NCBI GenBank assembly: GCA_021107435.1
Contig: JAIOSV010000054.1
Location: forward strand, 1-43,734
Origin: Candidatus Sabulitectum sp.
Lineage (GTDB): Bacteria; Fermentibacterota; Fermentibacteria; Fermentibacterales; JCC-6
Direction of reading: 5' to 3'
DNA: 43,734 nucleotides
Positions 7,971-17,262 of the stretch are shown here, in pieces. The notes below the pieces were generated by a model. That model saw nothing but the letters and a program-made list of their open reading frames with translations, had not been told where the DNA came from and ran no database searches. Made by a program: the position numbers and the translations under genes. The first letter of the stretch is position 1; each line of letters begins with the position of its first letter.

Positions 7971-8495
7971 ATGTGGCAATATTCCGAAATACTCATGGAT
8001 CATTTCATGAACCCCAGAAATGTGGGTAAACTGGATGCTCCTGATGGACATTCAGAGGTTGGATCTCCCCAGTGTGGAGACGCAATGTATCTTGACATTG
8101 ACATTGATGATCAGGGAAATATCGCCGACATAGCGTTCAAAACGTTTGGATGCGCCGGGGCTATTGCAAGCGCGTCAGCTCTCACAGAAATGTCTCGGGG
8201 GCTTCCCGTTGAAGAGGCTCTGAAAATACGGAACAGTCAGATTGCTGAGTATCTCGGGGGGATGCCTCCTGAGAAATTTCACTGTTCAGTGATGGGTCAC
8301 CAGGCTTTAAAGGCGGCGGTAGAGGATTTCAGAACAAAATGTGATGAGATCAGCACGATTCTTAACGAGATTGGGATAACTCCTGTCCTGGTCAGACCGG
8401 GAAGGGTGTATCTGAAATCGGGGGATGACGCAGAACAAGTAACAAAGATCCTTGAGGAAAAGATTGAAAGAAAGATATCAGTTGAGGTAAAATAG
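7971..8495 (+). CDS. iscU: Fe-S cluster scaffold protein, IscU/NifU-like, with C-terminal extension
   Basis: 174 residues from ATG 7971; the open frame extends further upstream but overlaps iscR, and residue 1 here (MWQYSEILMDHFMNPRN) is the canonical family start. Cluster ligands are present: C35 and D37 in QCGD, C61 in FGCAG and C105 in FHCS. It builds [Fe-S] clusters with sulfur from IscS. The scaffold fold ends near residue 122; about 50 more residues form a small separate alpha/beta-like piece (PVLVRPGRVYLK...) not found in E. coli IscU. The stop overlaps the iscS start by one base. Confidence 0.88.
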   Translation: MWQYSEILMDHFMNPRNVGKLDAPDGHSEVGSPQCGDAMYLDIDIDDQGNIADIAFKTFGCAGAIASASALTEMSRGLPVEEALKIRNSQIAEYLGGMPPEKFHCSVMGHQALKAAVEDFRTKCDEISTILNEIGITPVLVRPGRVYLKSGDDAEQVTKILEEKIERKISVEVK

Positions 8496-9652
8496 TGAAT
8501 ACTGTATATCTGGATAATGCTGCCACTACCAGAATTGCTCCCGAGGTGCTGGAAGCGATGCTTCCGTTTTTCAGGGACCAGTTTGGAAATCCATCAAGCT
8601 TCCATTCTTTTGGAAGCTCCCATATGAAAGCGATTGAGAGGGCAAGAGGTCAGGTTGCCCGTCTTCTCGGGGCAAAGGCTGAAGAGATCTATTTCACCTC
8701 AGGTGGAACTGAGAGCGACAACCAGGCCTTGAGGGGTGCCGTGAAGATTAATTCTGCTCGTCGTGGAATAGTTACCTCCGCCGTGGAACACCCGGCGGTT
8801 ATTGAAACAGCGAAAGCTCTTGAGGAAGATGGTTGCACACTGGGCATTGCTGAAGTTAACAGGAATGGAGAGCTTGATCTTGAAAGCTTGAAGACGCTTG
8901 TTAATCAGCAGACGGCCATAGTTTCCATCATGGCGGCCAACAATGAGACAGGTGTAATAATGCCTCTTGCGAAAGCCGCTGAGATAACACACGAAGCAGG
9001 AGCTCTTTTTCATACAGATGCTGTCCAGATGGTGGGGAAAAGTCCGATTGATGTTCATTCTCTGAAAATTGACATCCTCAGTCTCTCTGCTCACAAGCTT
9101 CACGGACCCAAAGGAGTAGGAGCAATATACATAAGGAAGGGGATAGATCTTCCGCCATTGCTTACCGGAGGTCACCAGGAAAAAGGTATCAGATCCGGCA
9201 CATATAATGCTCCGGGAATTGTCGGCCTGGGAAAGGCTGCTGAATTATCCCTCACTCATCTGAAGGGTACGGTAGCCACGGAACGGAAACTCAGGGAATC
9301 TTTTGAGAAGCGGATTCTCGAAGGCTGTCCCGGCTCTTTTGTGGTTGCTGCTGATGCAGACCGTCGTCTCCCCGGCACCGTTACCATTATCTTCAAGGGC
9401 ATAGAAAGTGAAGCCGTGCTTACCTTGCTTGATATGCAAGGGATATATGCCTCCTCAGGGTCTGCCTGCAGCACCGGCAGCAAGAATCCCAGTCATGTCC
9501 TGTATGCCATGGGGGTTGATTACACGCAGGCAAACAGTGCCCTCAGATTCAGCCTCAGCAGGTACACCACTGAAGAAGAAATCGATCGTACAGTTGAGCT
9601 ATTGGCCACGGTTGTGGAAAGGCTCAGAAGAATTTCTCCCTACATCGAATAG
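8495..9652 (+). CDS. iscS: Cysteine desulfurase, IscS/NifS family
   Basis: 385 residues with a GTG start overlapping the iscU stop (TAGTG). The PLP lysine is K201 in SAHKLHGPKG, the PLP-contacting His is in EHPAV, and the catalytic cysteine is C325 in SSGSACSTGS. It removes sulfur from cysteine as a persulfide and hands it to IscU. The gene order regulator-scaffold-desulfurase differs from the E. coli iscR-iscS-iscU order. The group I versus II assignment was not settled, but the active-site loop resembles IscS/NifS. Confidence 0.92.
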   Translation: MNTVYLDNAATTRIAPEVLEAMLPFFRDQFGNPSSFHSFGSSHMKAIERARGQVARLLGAKAEEIYFTSGGTESDNQALRGAVKINSARRGIVTSAVEHPAVIETAKALEEDGCTLGIAEVNRNGELDLESLKTLVNQQTAIVSIMAANNETGVIMPLAKAAEITHEAGALFHTDAVQMVGKSPIDVHSLKIDILSLSAHKLHGPKGVGAIYIRKGIDLPPLLTGGHQEKGIRSGTYNAPGIVGLGKAAELSLTHLKGTVATERKLRESFEKRILEGCPGSFVVAADADRRLPGTVTIIFKGIESEAVLTLLDMQGIYASSGSACSTGSKNPSHVLYAMGVDYTQANSALRFSLSRYTTEEEIDRTVELLATVVERLRRISPYIE

Positions 9653-9732
9653 ATTAATAAGCGAGAGGATTGCCGTTTAAAGGGAGCCCTCTGCCCTCTC
9701 TCCTGCCTGTTTTCTTTGCGTAGTAAGGGCAC

Positions 9733-10470
9733 TTAAAAGCCGTCACCTGTCCAGCTTACACCAGCATACAGCTCGAAATTTTCAAAATCATTCAAACCGA
9801 TGTTTATGCCCCCGTCTATGGCAAGATTGTCATCCAGCAAGTATTGTATTCCGGTTCCGGCCTTGAACTCTGAAGAGGTTGAACCGTTCATTTCTGCGTA
9901 AAGCAGAACAGCAGATGTTACAAAACTTGAACCACCTGCTGTAAAGTACATAGCATCAGTGATTGTATCGTTGAAAAGATTTCTTCCCCCATTCAGAGAA
10001 TACTCTGCGGACATGGAGAGGCGGAAGTCCAGGAATGTTGTGCTGGTGACTCCGCCGAAAGCAATCTCTGCTCCTCTGTCGCGATGCCTTTCTCCTGTTG
10101 GAAGAGTTAGCCTTCCTGTGAACTTGAGAGCAGTTCCACCCCTGGCTTTTTCATAGAGCCATCCTCCGGACAGGGTAATGTCTCCCATGATAGATCCATC
10201 ATAAGGGTTATCAACGGGCACCACAGGGATGACTCCGCCGATTTCCAGGTCCTTTGTGATTCCCCAGCAAGCCTTCAGAGGGACACGAAGAATGGATCCG
10301 TTATCGGTGTCAAAGTACTCAATACTCATACCTGCTCTAAGCAGGCCGGTTTCAAGAACATCTGAGCATGGGAGACCTGGCCAGCCGGAAAGACCACCGG
10401 GACCAATGGACCAGGATGCGGAAAATGCTGCATAAGTTGCAATCGCAAGTACCAGTACTGATTTTCTCAT
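9733..10470 (-). CDS. Exported outer-membrane beta-barrel-like protein
   Basis: 245 residues from ATG 10470, chosen over the longer frame because CGGAGGAA lies seven bases upstream and a signal peptide (MRKSVLVLAIATYAAFSAS) then begins. The rest is a run of amphipathic strands with glycine turns and aromatic ends (LEIGGVIPVVP, LKFTGRLTLPTG, AGVSWTGDGF at the C terminus), resembling the MetA-pathway phenol/transport-like barrel group of 12-stranded channels. Ligand unknown. It is convergent with iscS and divergent from the small protein at 10556. Confidence 0.6.
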   Translation of the reverse strand: MRKSVLVLAIATYAAFSASWSIGPGGLSGWPGLPCSDVLETGLLRAGMSIEYFDTDNGSILRVPLKACWGITKDLEIGGVIPVVPVDNPYDGSIMGDITLSGGWLYEKARGGTALKFTGRLTLPTGERHRDRGAEIAFGGVTSTTFLDFRLSMSAEYSLNGGRNLFNDTITDAMYFTAGGSSFVTSAVLLYAEMNGSTSSEFKAGTGIQYLLDDNLAIDGGINIGLNDFENFELYAGVSWTGDGF

Positions 10471-10555
10471 TATTCCTCCGGGGTTGACAATCACTCTTCA
10501 TATATGGGAATGTATTGAATGCGGGAATATAGGTTCTTGCTAAGCGGAGGGGATA

Positions 10556-10954
10556 ATGAGAACAGGAGAGACATGGATTCTGGTATCGCTGGTTGTGTTT
10601 CTTGCCGGAGGGATATTCACTGCCGTTAAAGCCATGCCGGACATGAAAGGATCAGATTTCGGGAGCCAGCACCGGGAAGAGCTTTCTTTGTATGATCAGC
10701 TTAAACAGGATATTCAACCTTATCACTTCGGGAATGTACCAAGGGAATCTTTTTCCGGAGATACCACAGTGTGGGTGGTTGATCTGGATCACAACATGTA
10801 CAGTCTGCCCCAGGCGAATCTTCATGTTACAAGAGTACTGAGAAGGCTGGGTTTCAGAGGTATTATTGTTCAAGAAAGAACAACCGGGGGAATAGTCTTC
10901 AATGCGGATTTTCCCAATGGTCAACCTCTTCAAATTCACTTCACATCCCCGTGA
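10556..10954 (+). CDS. Small exported or anchored hypothetical protein
   Basis: 132 residues with a strong GGAGGGG site. An N-terminal hydrophobic segment (about 7-25) is a signal peptide or membrane anchor; the remaining 105 residues look soluble and mixed alpha/beta (ESFSGDTTVWVVDLD, RRLGFRGIIVQE). No family recognised. It lies 188 bases before secDF on the same strand; a shared transcript is possible but not shown. Confidence 0.6.
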   Translation: MRTGETWILVSLVVFLAGGIFTAVKAMPDMKGSDFGSQHREELSLYDQLKQDIQPYHFGNVPRESFSGDTTVWVVDLDHNMYSLPQANLHVTRVLRRLGFRGIIVQERTTGGIVFNADFPNGQPLQIHFTSP

Positions 10955-11142
10955 TGAAAATGTCAGCGCGGTAGCAAAATCCGGTTGAGGTGGTCAATTC
11001 TCTTGACTTTCTTTATCTTCCTTCACTTCTGAGAGGATGTATTGCAGATAACTGCGAGAGTATTCGGCTTGCTGATAAATTTGTAACTACTGATGTAATA
11101 AAGAATTAGCCAAATAATAGAACACAGATGAAGGGAAATCCA

Positions 11143-13929
11143 ATGAAGAGAGCCGACAGGTGGATGGTTTACAGCTCCGCGATTGTACTGGTGCTGGCAC
11201 TGTTTCTTATATGGCCAACAGTGAAATGGTATTCACTTGAAACCATTGAAAGAGATCGCGCTGAAGCAAGTGTTCAGCCGGAAACAACCAACCCTTATCT
11301 GAGAGGGCTTCTGGATGAGATGCAGGAGGAGGGAGGAGAGCCTCTTCTGGAAGAATACAGAGCTCTTTACCAGTCAAGCATCGGTACCATCAAACTGGGA
11401 CTTGATCTCCAGGGTGGAATGTACCTTGCTTATACAGTAGAGCCCACTCCGGGGCTTGACGCTGACGAAGCACTCGATCAGGCTCTTGAGATAATCAGAA
11501 ACCGAATAGATGAATTCGGAGTATCTGAACCGTCCATTACCCGTCAGGGAAATGACAGAATAATTGTTCAGCTTCCAGGCGTAAGAGATCCCGCCAGAGC
11601 CAGGGCGATTGTTGAAAGACAGGCTCTTCTTGAATTCAAGATAGTTGCCTATCCGAACGCGGAACATCCATCTCCCTCAAGTATTCCGGTTATCAGAGAG
11701 ATTGAGGCAGCTCTGGGGGATGAGGTATCTGAAGAGGTTGTAACTGAATCAACAGAAGCGGAAGAATTCTCACTTCCCGCAGGTGGTGACGAACTGACGC
11801 TGCCTTCTCCTGACACGGGGGAGGAATCTGCTCTTCCGTCCATTGAGGTAGCGGGAACTCTCAGTTCACTGATTACCGCAGCAGATCAGAATGATGCAAC
11901 TGTTCTCAGTATCAGACCAGGCGACTGGGTGATAACAGAGGGTGACGACTACGATGCCTTCCTGTCTATAATAAATCAAGGTGATGTTAAGGCTATTCTC
12001 GCGGAAGCAAATCTTAAATTTGTCTTTGGGAAAGCCACTGTTATGGCAGACGGTACCTCTATGATGAGTCTATTCCTGATTCCCGATGATTCGGGCCGCG
12101 GCTGGGACAGACAATCAGATCTTGACCTGCCTCATTACCGTCTTACAGGGGCAAATCTCACAGATGTACGAATCAGGATGGGTGATCCCAATTCCATGAG
12201 CAGAGATCCCTATCTCCTCCTTGAGTTCGATAGCGAAGGTGCTTCCAACTGGGCACGGATAACCGGTGAGAATGTTGATGAGAGAGTCTCCATCCTTCTG
12301 GACGGCAGAATCTATTCTGTTGCCACAATACAGGAGCGAATCACCGGATCGGGAACAAGGCTTTCCGGAGCTTTCTCTGTTGAGGAGGCTCGTGACCTTC
12401 GTCTTGTACTGAAAGCAGGAAGTCTTCCCGCCAGACTTATCATTGCCGAAGAGCAGACCATCGGCCCCAGCCTTGGGCAGAAAGCTATTCGAAACGGCTT
12501 TATTGCCGGTGTAGTGGGCATTGCTATCATCGCTCTGTTCATGATTCTTTACTATGGAACAAGCGGCATTTTTGCTGTGTTTGCGCTGCTGTTTGATATG
12601 CTCATTATTCTGGCTTTTCTCTGCTTCCCGGGACCACTTGCAAGACTGGGGGTCACCGGGCTGAATGCCACACTGACCCTTCCCGGTATTGCCGGTATTA
12701 TCCTTACCATAGGCATGGCAGTGGACGCCAGTGTGCTTATCTATGAGCGCATCCGTGAGGAGCTTTCCAGCGGTAAGGGAATCCGGTCGGCAGTGAATTC
12801 CGGTTACGCAAGAGCTTTTGTAACCATTATGGATGCGAACATCACTACATTCATAACTGCTCTTGTTCTGTACAAGTTTGGAACAGGTCCCATCAGGGGA
12901 TTCGCTGTTACCCTTTCCATAGGTATTATGGCATCCATGTTCTGCTCACTGGTCTTCACACGATCCATCTTCAGCCTTATGCTTGCACAGGTTAAGAGAA
13001 CCTCTATAAGTATTGGCAGGATGGCCCTGATAAAGGATGCCCATTACAAGATTACAGCAATACGCAAGAAAACCTATGTGCTTTCTCTTTCCATGATTCT
13101 CGTTGGACTCATCGCGTTTTTCGCGCATGGTGGGCTAAACCTTTCCATTGACTTCACCGGAGGACTTGAGACCAATGTGGTATCCATGGAACATGAGACT
13201 ACAGATCAGCTTGCTGACGCTCTTTCGGCGCATGGACTTGAGAGTGTTCAGATACAGTCTCTTCAGGATTGGGCAGGCAACGGTTATGCCTTTGTAATCA
13301 GAACCTCAACCAGCGACAAGGAAGTTGTATACAATGCCCTTGGACAGGAAAACTGCACCTTGATGGAAGACGAGAGCGGTAACTCTGAAGCCTCATTCAT
13401 CAAGCAGATAGGTCCCAGAGTTGGTGCTGAGCTCAGATCAAAGGCTGTGGATTCAATTCTTATGGCCATGTTCTTTATTGTGCTTTACATCTGGTACAGA
13501 TTTCAGTTCAAATGGGGAGTGGCAGCGGTTGTGGCTCTTATCCATGATGTTCTGATCACAGTGGGAATTCTTGCTCTGCTGCAGGTGGATGTAAGTCTCA
13601 CAATTATCGCGGCACTGCTTACTATTGTTGGCTACTCTATCAATGATACCATAGTGGTGTTTGACAGGATCAGAGAGGATAATCGTCTCAGAAAAGGTAA
13701 AACCTTTGGTGAAACGGTGAACAAGGGTATCAATGAAACCATCAGCCGAACTGTTGTAACCTCTGTCACCACATTTGTCGCGGTGCTTATGCTCTTCATC
13801 TTCGGCACCGGTGATATCAGAAATTTCGCTCTTACACTTATGATAGGTATTGTTGTAGGTACCTACTCTTCAGTTTTCGTCGCAAGTCCGATCCTTGTTG
13901 ACTGGCATGCGAGACTGAAGAAAAAATAA
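11143..13929 (+). CDS. secDF: Protein translocase subunit SecDF (SecD-SecF fusion)
   Basis: 928 residues from ATG 11143, chosen because AAGGG lies eight bases before it while the upstream in-frame ATG at 11128 lacks a site. The SecD half has its first helix (about 9-26), LGLDLQGGMYLAY, the P1 domain and the LPGIAGIILTIGMAVDASV helix; the SecF half begins near residue 640 with LSIDFTGG and carries VGYSINDTIVVFDRIRED. It uses the proton or sodium gradient to pull exported proteins through SecYEG. Between about residues 190 and 235 is an acidic Ser/Pro/Thr-rich low-complexity insert not typical of E. coli SecD. A strong terminator follows. Confidence 0.93.
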   Translation: MKRADRWMVYSSAIVLVLALFLIWPTVKWYSLETIERDRAEASVQPETTNPYLRGLLDEMQEEGGEPLLEEYRALYQSSIGTIKLGLDLQGGMYLAYTVEPTPGLDADEALDQALEIIRNRIDEFGVSEPSITRQGNDRIIVQLPGVRDPARARAIVERQALLEFKIVAYPNAEHPSPSSIPVIREIEAALGDEVSEEVVTESTEAEEFSLPAGGDELTLPSPDTGEESALPSIEVAGTLSSLITAADQNDATVLSIRPGDWVITEGDDYDAFLSIINQGDVKAILAEANLKFVFGKATVMADGTSMMSLFLIPDDSGRGWDRQSDLDLPHYRLTGANLTDVRIRMGDPNSMSRDPYLLLEFDSEGASNWARITGENVDERVSILLDGRIYSVATIQERITGSGTRLSGAFSVEEARDLRLVLKAGSLPARLIIAEEQTIGPSLGQKAIRNGFIAGVVGIAIIALFMILYYGTSGIFAVFALLFDMLIILAFLCFPGPLARLGVTGLNATLTLPGIAGIILTIGMAVDASVLIYERIREELSSGKGIRSAVNSGYARAFVTIMDANITTFITALVLYKFGTGPIRGFAVTLSIGIMASMFCSLVFTRSIFSLMLAQVKRTSISIGRMALIKDAHYKITAIRKKTYVLSLSMILVGLIAFFAHGGLNLSIDFTGGLETNVVSMEHETTDQLADALSAHGLESVQIQSLQDWAGNGYAFVIRTSTSDKEVVYNALGQENCTLMEDESGNSEASFIKQIGPRVGAELRSKAVDSILMAMFFIVLYIWYRFQFKWGVAAVVALIHDVLITVGILALLQVDVSLTIIAALLTIVGYSINDTIVVFDRIREDNRLRKGKTFGETVNKGINETISRTVVTSVTTFVAVLMLFIFGTGDIRNFALTLMIGIVVGTYSSVFVASPILVDWHARLKKK

Positions 13930-13945
13930 ATAGAAGCAGACGAGA

Positions 13946-13979
13946 AATGGGGAGAAGGGCATTTGCCCTTCTCCCCATT
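13946..13979. terminator. Bidirectional terminator between secDF and the histidine kinase
   Basis: A perfect 15-bp stem (13946-13960 with 13965-13979) closes the four-base loop ATTT. On the plus strand it is followed by CTTT and on the minus strand by CTCGTC, with A/T at the stem foot both ways. It separates two convergent genes, so it probably serves both. Confidence 0.8.
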
Positions 13980-13986
13980 CTTTAAC

Positions 13987-15207
13987 TTACGTTGGGATAA
14001 ATATTACCGTTCTGGCTCCGAGGTTTTTTACATTGGAGAGAGAAAGCGATCCTCCGTGCCGTTCCACTATCCTGTTCACTATGGAAAGACCAAGGCCTGA
14101 CCCCTTGCTGTCATTGCCTTTAACAAATGGGTTTACAGCTTTCTCAATGAATCCGGGCGGAAAACCCGGGCCATCATCTGTTATGGAAACTTCCACACAG
14201 GTTTCCCGCACAGTAACTTGCACATCTACACTGTTTTCCGCGTAGCGAACTGAGTTTCGAACCAGATTTGAAATAGCTCTCAGCAGCAGCCGGTGATCAC
14301 CGGAGACAGTGGAATCGGCATCATCTGAATAGACAGTAATCTTAACCTTTGAACTCGAAATTCTTTCTCCATCAGCAGCCCCCAGGCAGACATCCCTGAG
14401 AGAGACCTGCTCTTTAACCAGTGCGCTGGTGCTGCCTATCCTGTTGAACTCCAGAAGTTCGGAAACCAGCCTGTCCAGTTCGAAAAGATCCTGCTCCATA
14501 AGGCCCAGTTTTTCCTTTACAGCCTGCGGGTTTTCTCTGGCAAGTTCCAGGGCAAAGCTCAGCCGGGCCATTGGGGTTCTCAGCTCGTGGGCAACCGCAC
14601 TTAAGAGTTCGTTGTGAGAGCCCAGAAGGGATATAATTCGTTCCGCCATTTTGTTGAAGGTGGAACCGAGTTTATCAATCTCATCACCGTGCGGGGCAGC
14701 AGGATATCTTGCTGCAAGGTTTCCCTCGCCAAATTCACTGGTGACCCGTCTTAATGCTGAAATACGGGAGAAGACAGATCTGAGCCCGAGAGCAAGAGCA
14801 AGAGCCTGCGACAGAAATAACCCAATAGCGAAAAGCACCAGAATAACGAATCTCGCTGGAGCAATTCTTGTTGAAACCAGAATTGAGAAATCTGCTCCGT
14901 GAGGTTGAATCAATCTGACCCCGGGCATCTCTCCGTTCCTTGGCGGCTGATGCCCGGGCATCGCTGGAGGGCGATCGGAATTTCTGAAGACCCTGACAAC
15001 AACATCCATGGAATCGGCAAGGATTTCAACTTCAGGTACAGTCGGGTGCTGCATGTTCATAACAGCTATCGCGAAGCCTTCGAGCCGTTCCACCCGGAGT
15101 CGTTCAATACGGGCTGGCAGTACAGAAAAGGATATCCAGATGGATAGAACGAGAGTCATCAGGGTTGTGACTGCCAGAACAAGATAGATCTTCCAGTAAA
15201 GCCTCAT
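13987..15207 (-). CDS. Sensor histidine kinase, EnvZ/RstB-like
   Basis: 406 residues. Two membrane helices (about 8-30 and 118-142) enclose a periplasmic sensor region of about 85 residues containing proline-rich PPAMPGHQPP. A HAMP linker (about 145-195) leads to the H box (AVAHELRTP, H207), the N box (SNLVRNSVRYA), and the G1/G2 boxes (DDGPGFPPG, GSGLGLSIV). It autophosphorylates on H207 and passes phosphate to the regulator encoded just upstream, whose stop overlaps this start by four bases. Signal unknown; the short sensor and stress-type layout suggest an envelope signal. Confidence 0.88.
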   Translation of the reverse strand: MRLYWKIYLVLAVTTLMTLVLSIWISFSVLPARIERLRVERLEGFAIAVMNMQHPTVPEVEILADSMDVVVRVFRNSDRPPAMPGHQPPRNGEMPGVRLIQPHGADFSILVSTRIAPARFVILVLFAIGLFLSQALALALGLRSVFSRISALRRVTSEFGEGNLAARYPAAPHGDEIDKLGSTFNKMAERIISLLGSHNELLSAVAHELRTPMARLSFALELARENPQAVKEKLGLMEQDLFELDRLVSELLEFNRIGSTSALVKEQVSLRDVCLGAADGERISSSKVKITVYSDDADSTVSGDHRLLLRAISNLVRNSVRYAENSVDVQVTVRETCVEVSITDDGPGFPPGFIEKAVNPFVKGNDSKGSGLGLSIVNRIVERHGGSLSLSNVKNLGARTVIFIPT

Positions 15208-15893
15208 GAGGGGGTTTCCCCGGAGGGAGGAGACATGAGGTAGCCCAATCCCCGAACGGTCTTAATCATATCCCCGTGTTTTTCCAGCTTTCGCCTGAGT
15301 CTGGATACAAGGACATCAATTGATCTGTCGAAGGAGTCAAAGTTTATACCGCGCAGTTCTTCCACAAGAACGTTTCTTTTCTGAACTCTTCCAGCTCTTC
15401 GAGCCAGAATAACCAGCAGGTCAAACTCTGTTGTGGTAAGATCAAGAGTTTTCCCTTCAAGAGATGCAGTTCTTCCGGGAACATTGACAGCAACCGGGCC
15501 AACCACGATCATCTCTGAATTGAGATCGGAACTGCTTCTTCGGAGCAGTGCTCTTACTCTTGCCAGCAGAACTCTGGGAGCAACGGGTTTCCCAAGATAA
15601 TCATCAGCTCCCAGTTCCAGACCTGTTACAACATCCACATCGTCCTTCATTGCGGTGAGCATAAGTATCGGGCCGCGCCACCCCTCCCTGAGGGAGCGGC
15701 AGACATCAAGGCCGCTAACATCAGGCAGCATCAGGTCAAGAATGACAAGATCCGGGAGCCCCGCGACAACTCTCTTTTTTACATCAGATCCCCGGTGAAG
15801 CACCTCTACATTGAAGCCTTGATTAGACAGATATTCGGAAAGAAGAGAAGCCAGTGGAACATCGTCCTCAACAATGAGTATCTTTTCCTGCAT
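15204..15893 (-). CDS. OmpR/PhoB-family response regulator
   Basis: 229 residues from ATG 15893, chosen because GGAGG lies five bases before it. The receiver domain has the acidic pair D10/D11, phospho-acceptor D53 (ILDLMLP) and the conserved lysine in GADDYLGKP. The C-terminal winged helix (about 130-225) includes LTTTEFDLLVILARR and VRGLGYL, typical of OmpR/PhoB DNA-binding domains. It pairs with the overlapping histidine kinase gene. Targets are not visible in the window. Confidence 0.9.
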   Translation of the reverse strand: MQEKILIVEDDVPLASLLSEYLSNQGFNVEVLHRGSDVKKRVVAGLPDLVILDLMLPDVSGLDVCRSLREGWRGPILMLTAMKDDVDVVTGLELGADDYLGKPVAPRVLLARVRALLRRSSSDLNSEMIVVGPVAVNVPGRTASLEGKTLDLTTTEFDLLVILARRAGRVQKRNVLVEELRGINFDSFDRSIDVLVSRLRRKLEKHGDMIKTVRGLGYLMSPPSGETPS

Positions 15894-15978
15894 AGTACCT
15901 CCGGTTGACAATGATCAAACCCCTTCTATTCTATTGCTCACGGAAGAATGAAGCAATCTCTTATGAAAGGATATGGAT

Positions 15979-16518
15979 ATGATAATTTTTCTTGCTACAG
16001 CGCTCTTCCTGATAATACCGGCTGACAGCGAGGGCCCGGTATACATTCTGGAACCGGCAGGCATTGAGTTCGGATACCTTCCCTCCGAAATATGTCCCCT
16101 GATCGAGGGAGTAATGACGGAGGAAAGCGGAGCACTCGCCGGTCAACCCAACAGTCTCGGTATAAGTTTTGGATGTTACTACTGGAAAACTGAGAACCAG
16201 ATTGAAGACAAAAACTTCTGGATTGAAGAAAAACTTTCCAGTGTTATACCGCCGAACTTCATGGAGTCCATCCACACTTCCTCTTCCACATGGACTGAGG
16301 GCAGCACAGGCACAGACACCAGAGGATCCCTTTCTCTGGGGCTGATGTCAGAGATAAGCTTTACTTTCTCGCCTTCCGGAGGAGTTATGGGCAGGGGAAG
16401 AGCTTATGGAATATTCAGGAATGACTATGCTGTGCTGATAACAATGTATGGTCCATCCGAATACAATCCACAGAACTTCCTGGAGCAGATAGTGGCCTTT
16501 GCTGTACTCAGCGAATAG
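15979..16518 (+). CDS. Exported hypothetical protein
   Basis: 179 residues from ATG 15979; the ATG at 15973 is only two bases from the AAAGG site, so the later start fits better. The first 15 residues (MIIFLATALFLIIPA) look like a signal peptide. The body is soluble and Ser/Gly-rich, with aromatic strands (FGCYYWKTENQ, AYGIFRNDYAVLITMYG). No family recognised. It diverges from the response regulator gene (85 bases between start codons) and its end overlaps the convergent membrane protein by 11 bases, so the two-component pair could control it. Confidence 0.6.
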   Translation: MIIFLATALFLIIPADSEGPVYILEPAGIEFGYLPSEICPLIEGVMTEESGALAGQPNSLGISFGCYYWKTENQIEDKNFWIEEKLSSVIPPNFMESIHTSSSTWTEGSTGTDTRGSLSLGLMSEISFTFSPSGGVMGRGRAYGIFRNDYAVLITMYGPSEYNPQNFLEQIVAFAVLSE

Positions 16519-17200
16519 TTTTTCTCAGAAGAAGAAATCCGACAGCAAAATAGAAGATGGAGTGGGCAACCACAGCCATAGAGATATTCCAGTCATTACT
16601 CATTGAATCCACAGTTGTGACCATATCACCAAGAGGTGCTATGACCCACCAGCTGATTGATGAACCGGAAAGACCGGGAAGCAGTGCCAGACTGAAAAGA
16701 CCAAGGGCCATAACGGCACCGGCAGGTCCGCTGGTAATGGAGGAGCATAGAGTTGCTGCCGCGATACTCCAGAATGCTGCAAAGATGCATCGTGCAAAGA
16801 ACAGTTGAAAGACCATTTCAGGAGAGACTCCCAGAGGAACAAGAATACACAGGGAGTTCAGGGTCATTGCGGTACAAGTCAGCACAAAAACGGAAAGGAC
16901 TGCGCTGCAAAAATAGCCGGTAATACCTACTCCACTGTCTTTCCACTTCCTCCAGGCCTCTGCCAGGAAGATGGTTGCCAGTGGTGCAGCCACCGTGCCG
17001 GTAAGCATGACAATGCGCCAGAGAGAAAAAATGGAGCGTTTCCCTACGGGGATATATGAAATAATTCCTGATTCCTGCAACCAGGACTCCATAAACATTG
17101 AAGCCACAAAGAGTATGGGAACAGTCAGGAAAGGCCCCAACCACCTGAGATGCAATATGGTCTTCATCTGTTTCCATGGCTGGAGGGACCTATTTGACAC
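16508..17200 (-). CDS. Polytopic membrane protein, possibly ABC-2-type permease
   Basis: 230 residues from a GTG start at 17200, supported by AAAGG six bases upstream. About six hydrophobic helices are seen (near 23-38, 58-80, 92-118, 128-152, 158-180 and 205-225). The helix layout and size resemble ABC-2-type transporter permeases, but no matching ATPase gene is adjacent and no diagnostic motif is present. Function therefore unknown. Confidence 0.6.
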   Translation of the reverse strand: MSNRSLQPWKQMKTILHLRWLGPFLTVPILFVASMFMESWLQESGIISYIPVGKRSIFSLWRIVMLTGTVAAPLATIFLAEAWRKWKDSGVGITGYFCSAVLSVFVLTCTAMTLNSLCILVPLGVSPEMVFQLFFARCIFAAFWSIAAATLCSSITSGPAGAVMALGLFSLALLPGLSGSSISWWVIAPLGDMVTTVDSMSNDWNISMAVVAHSIFYFAVGFLLLRKTIR

Positions 17201-17262
17201 AGCTAACCTTTCCTTTATGCTTCCAGACGGGAATATTACTCCGTCTCAATCGAATGGACGAA

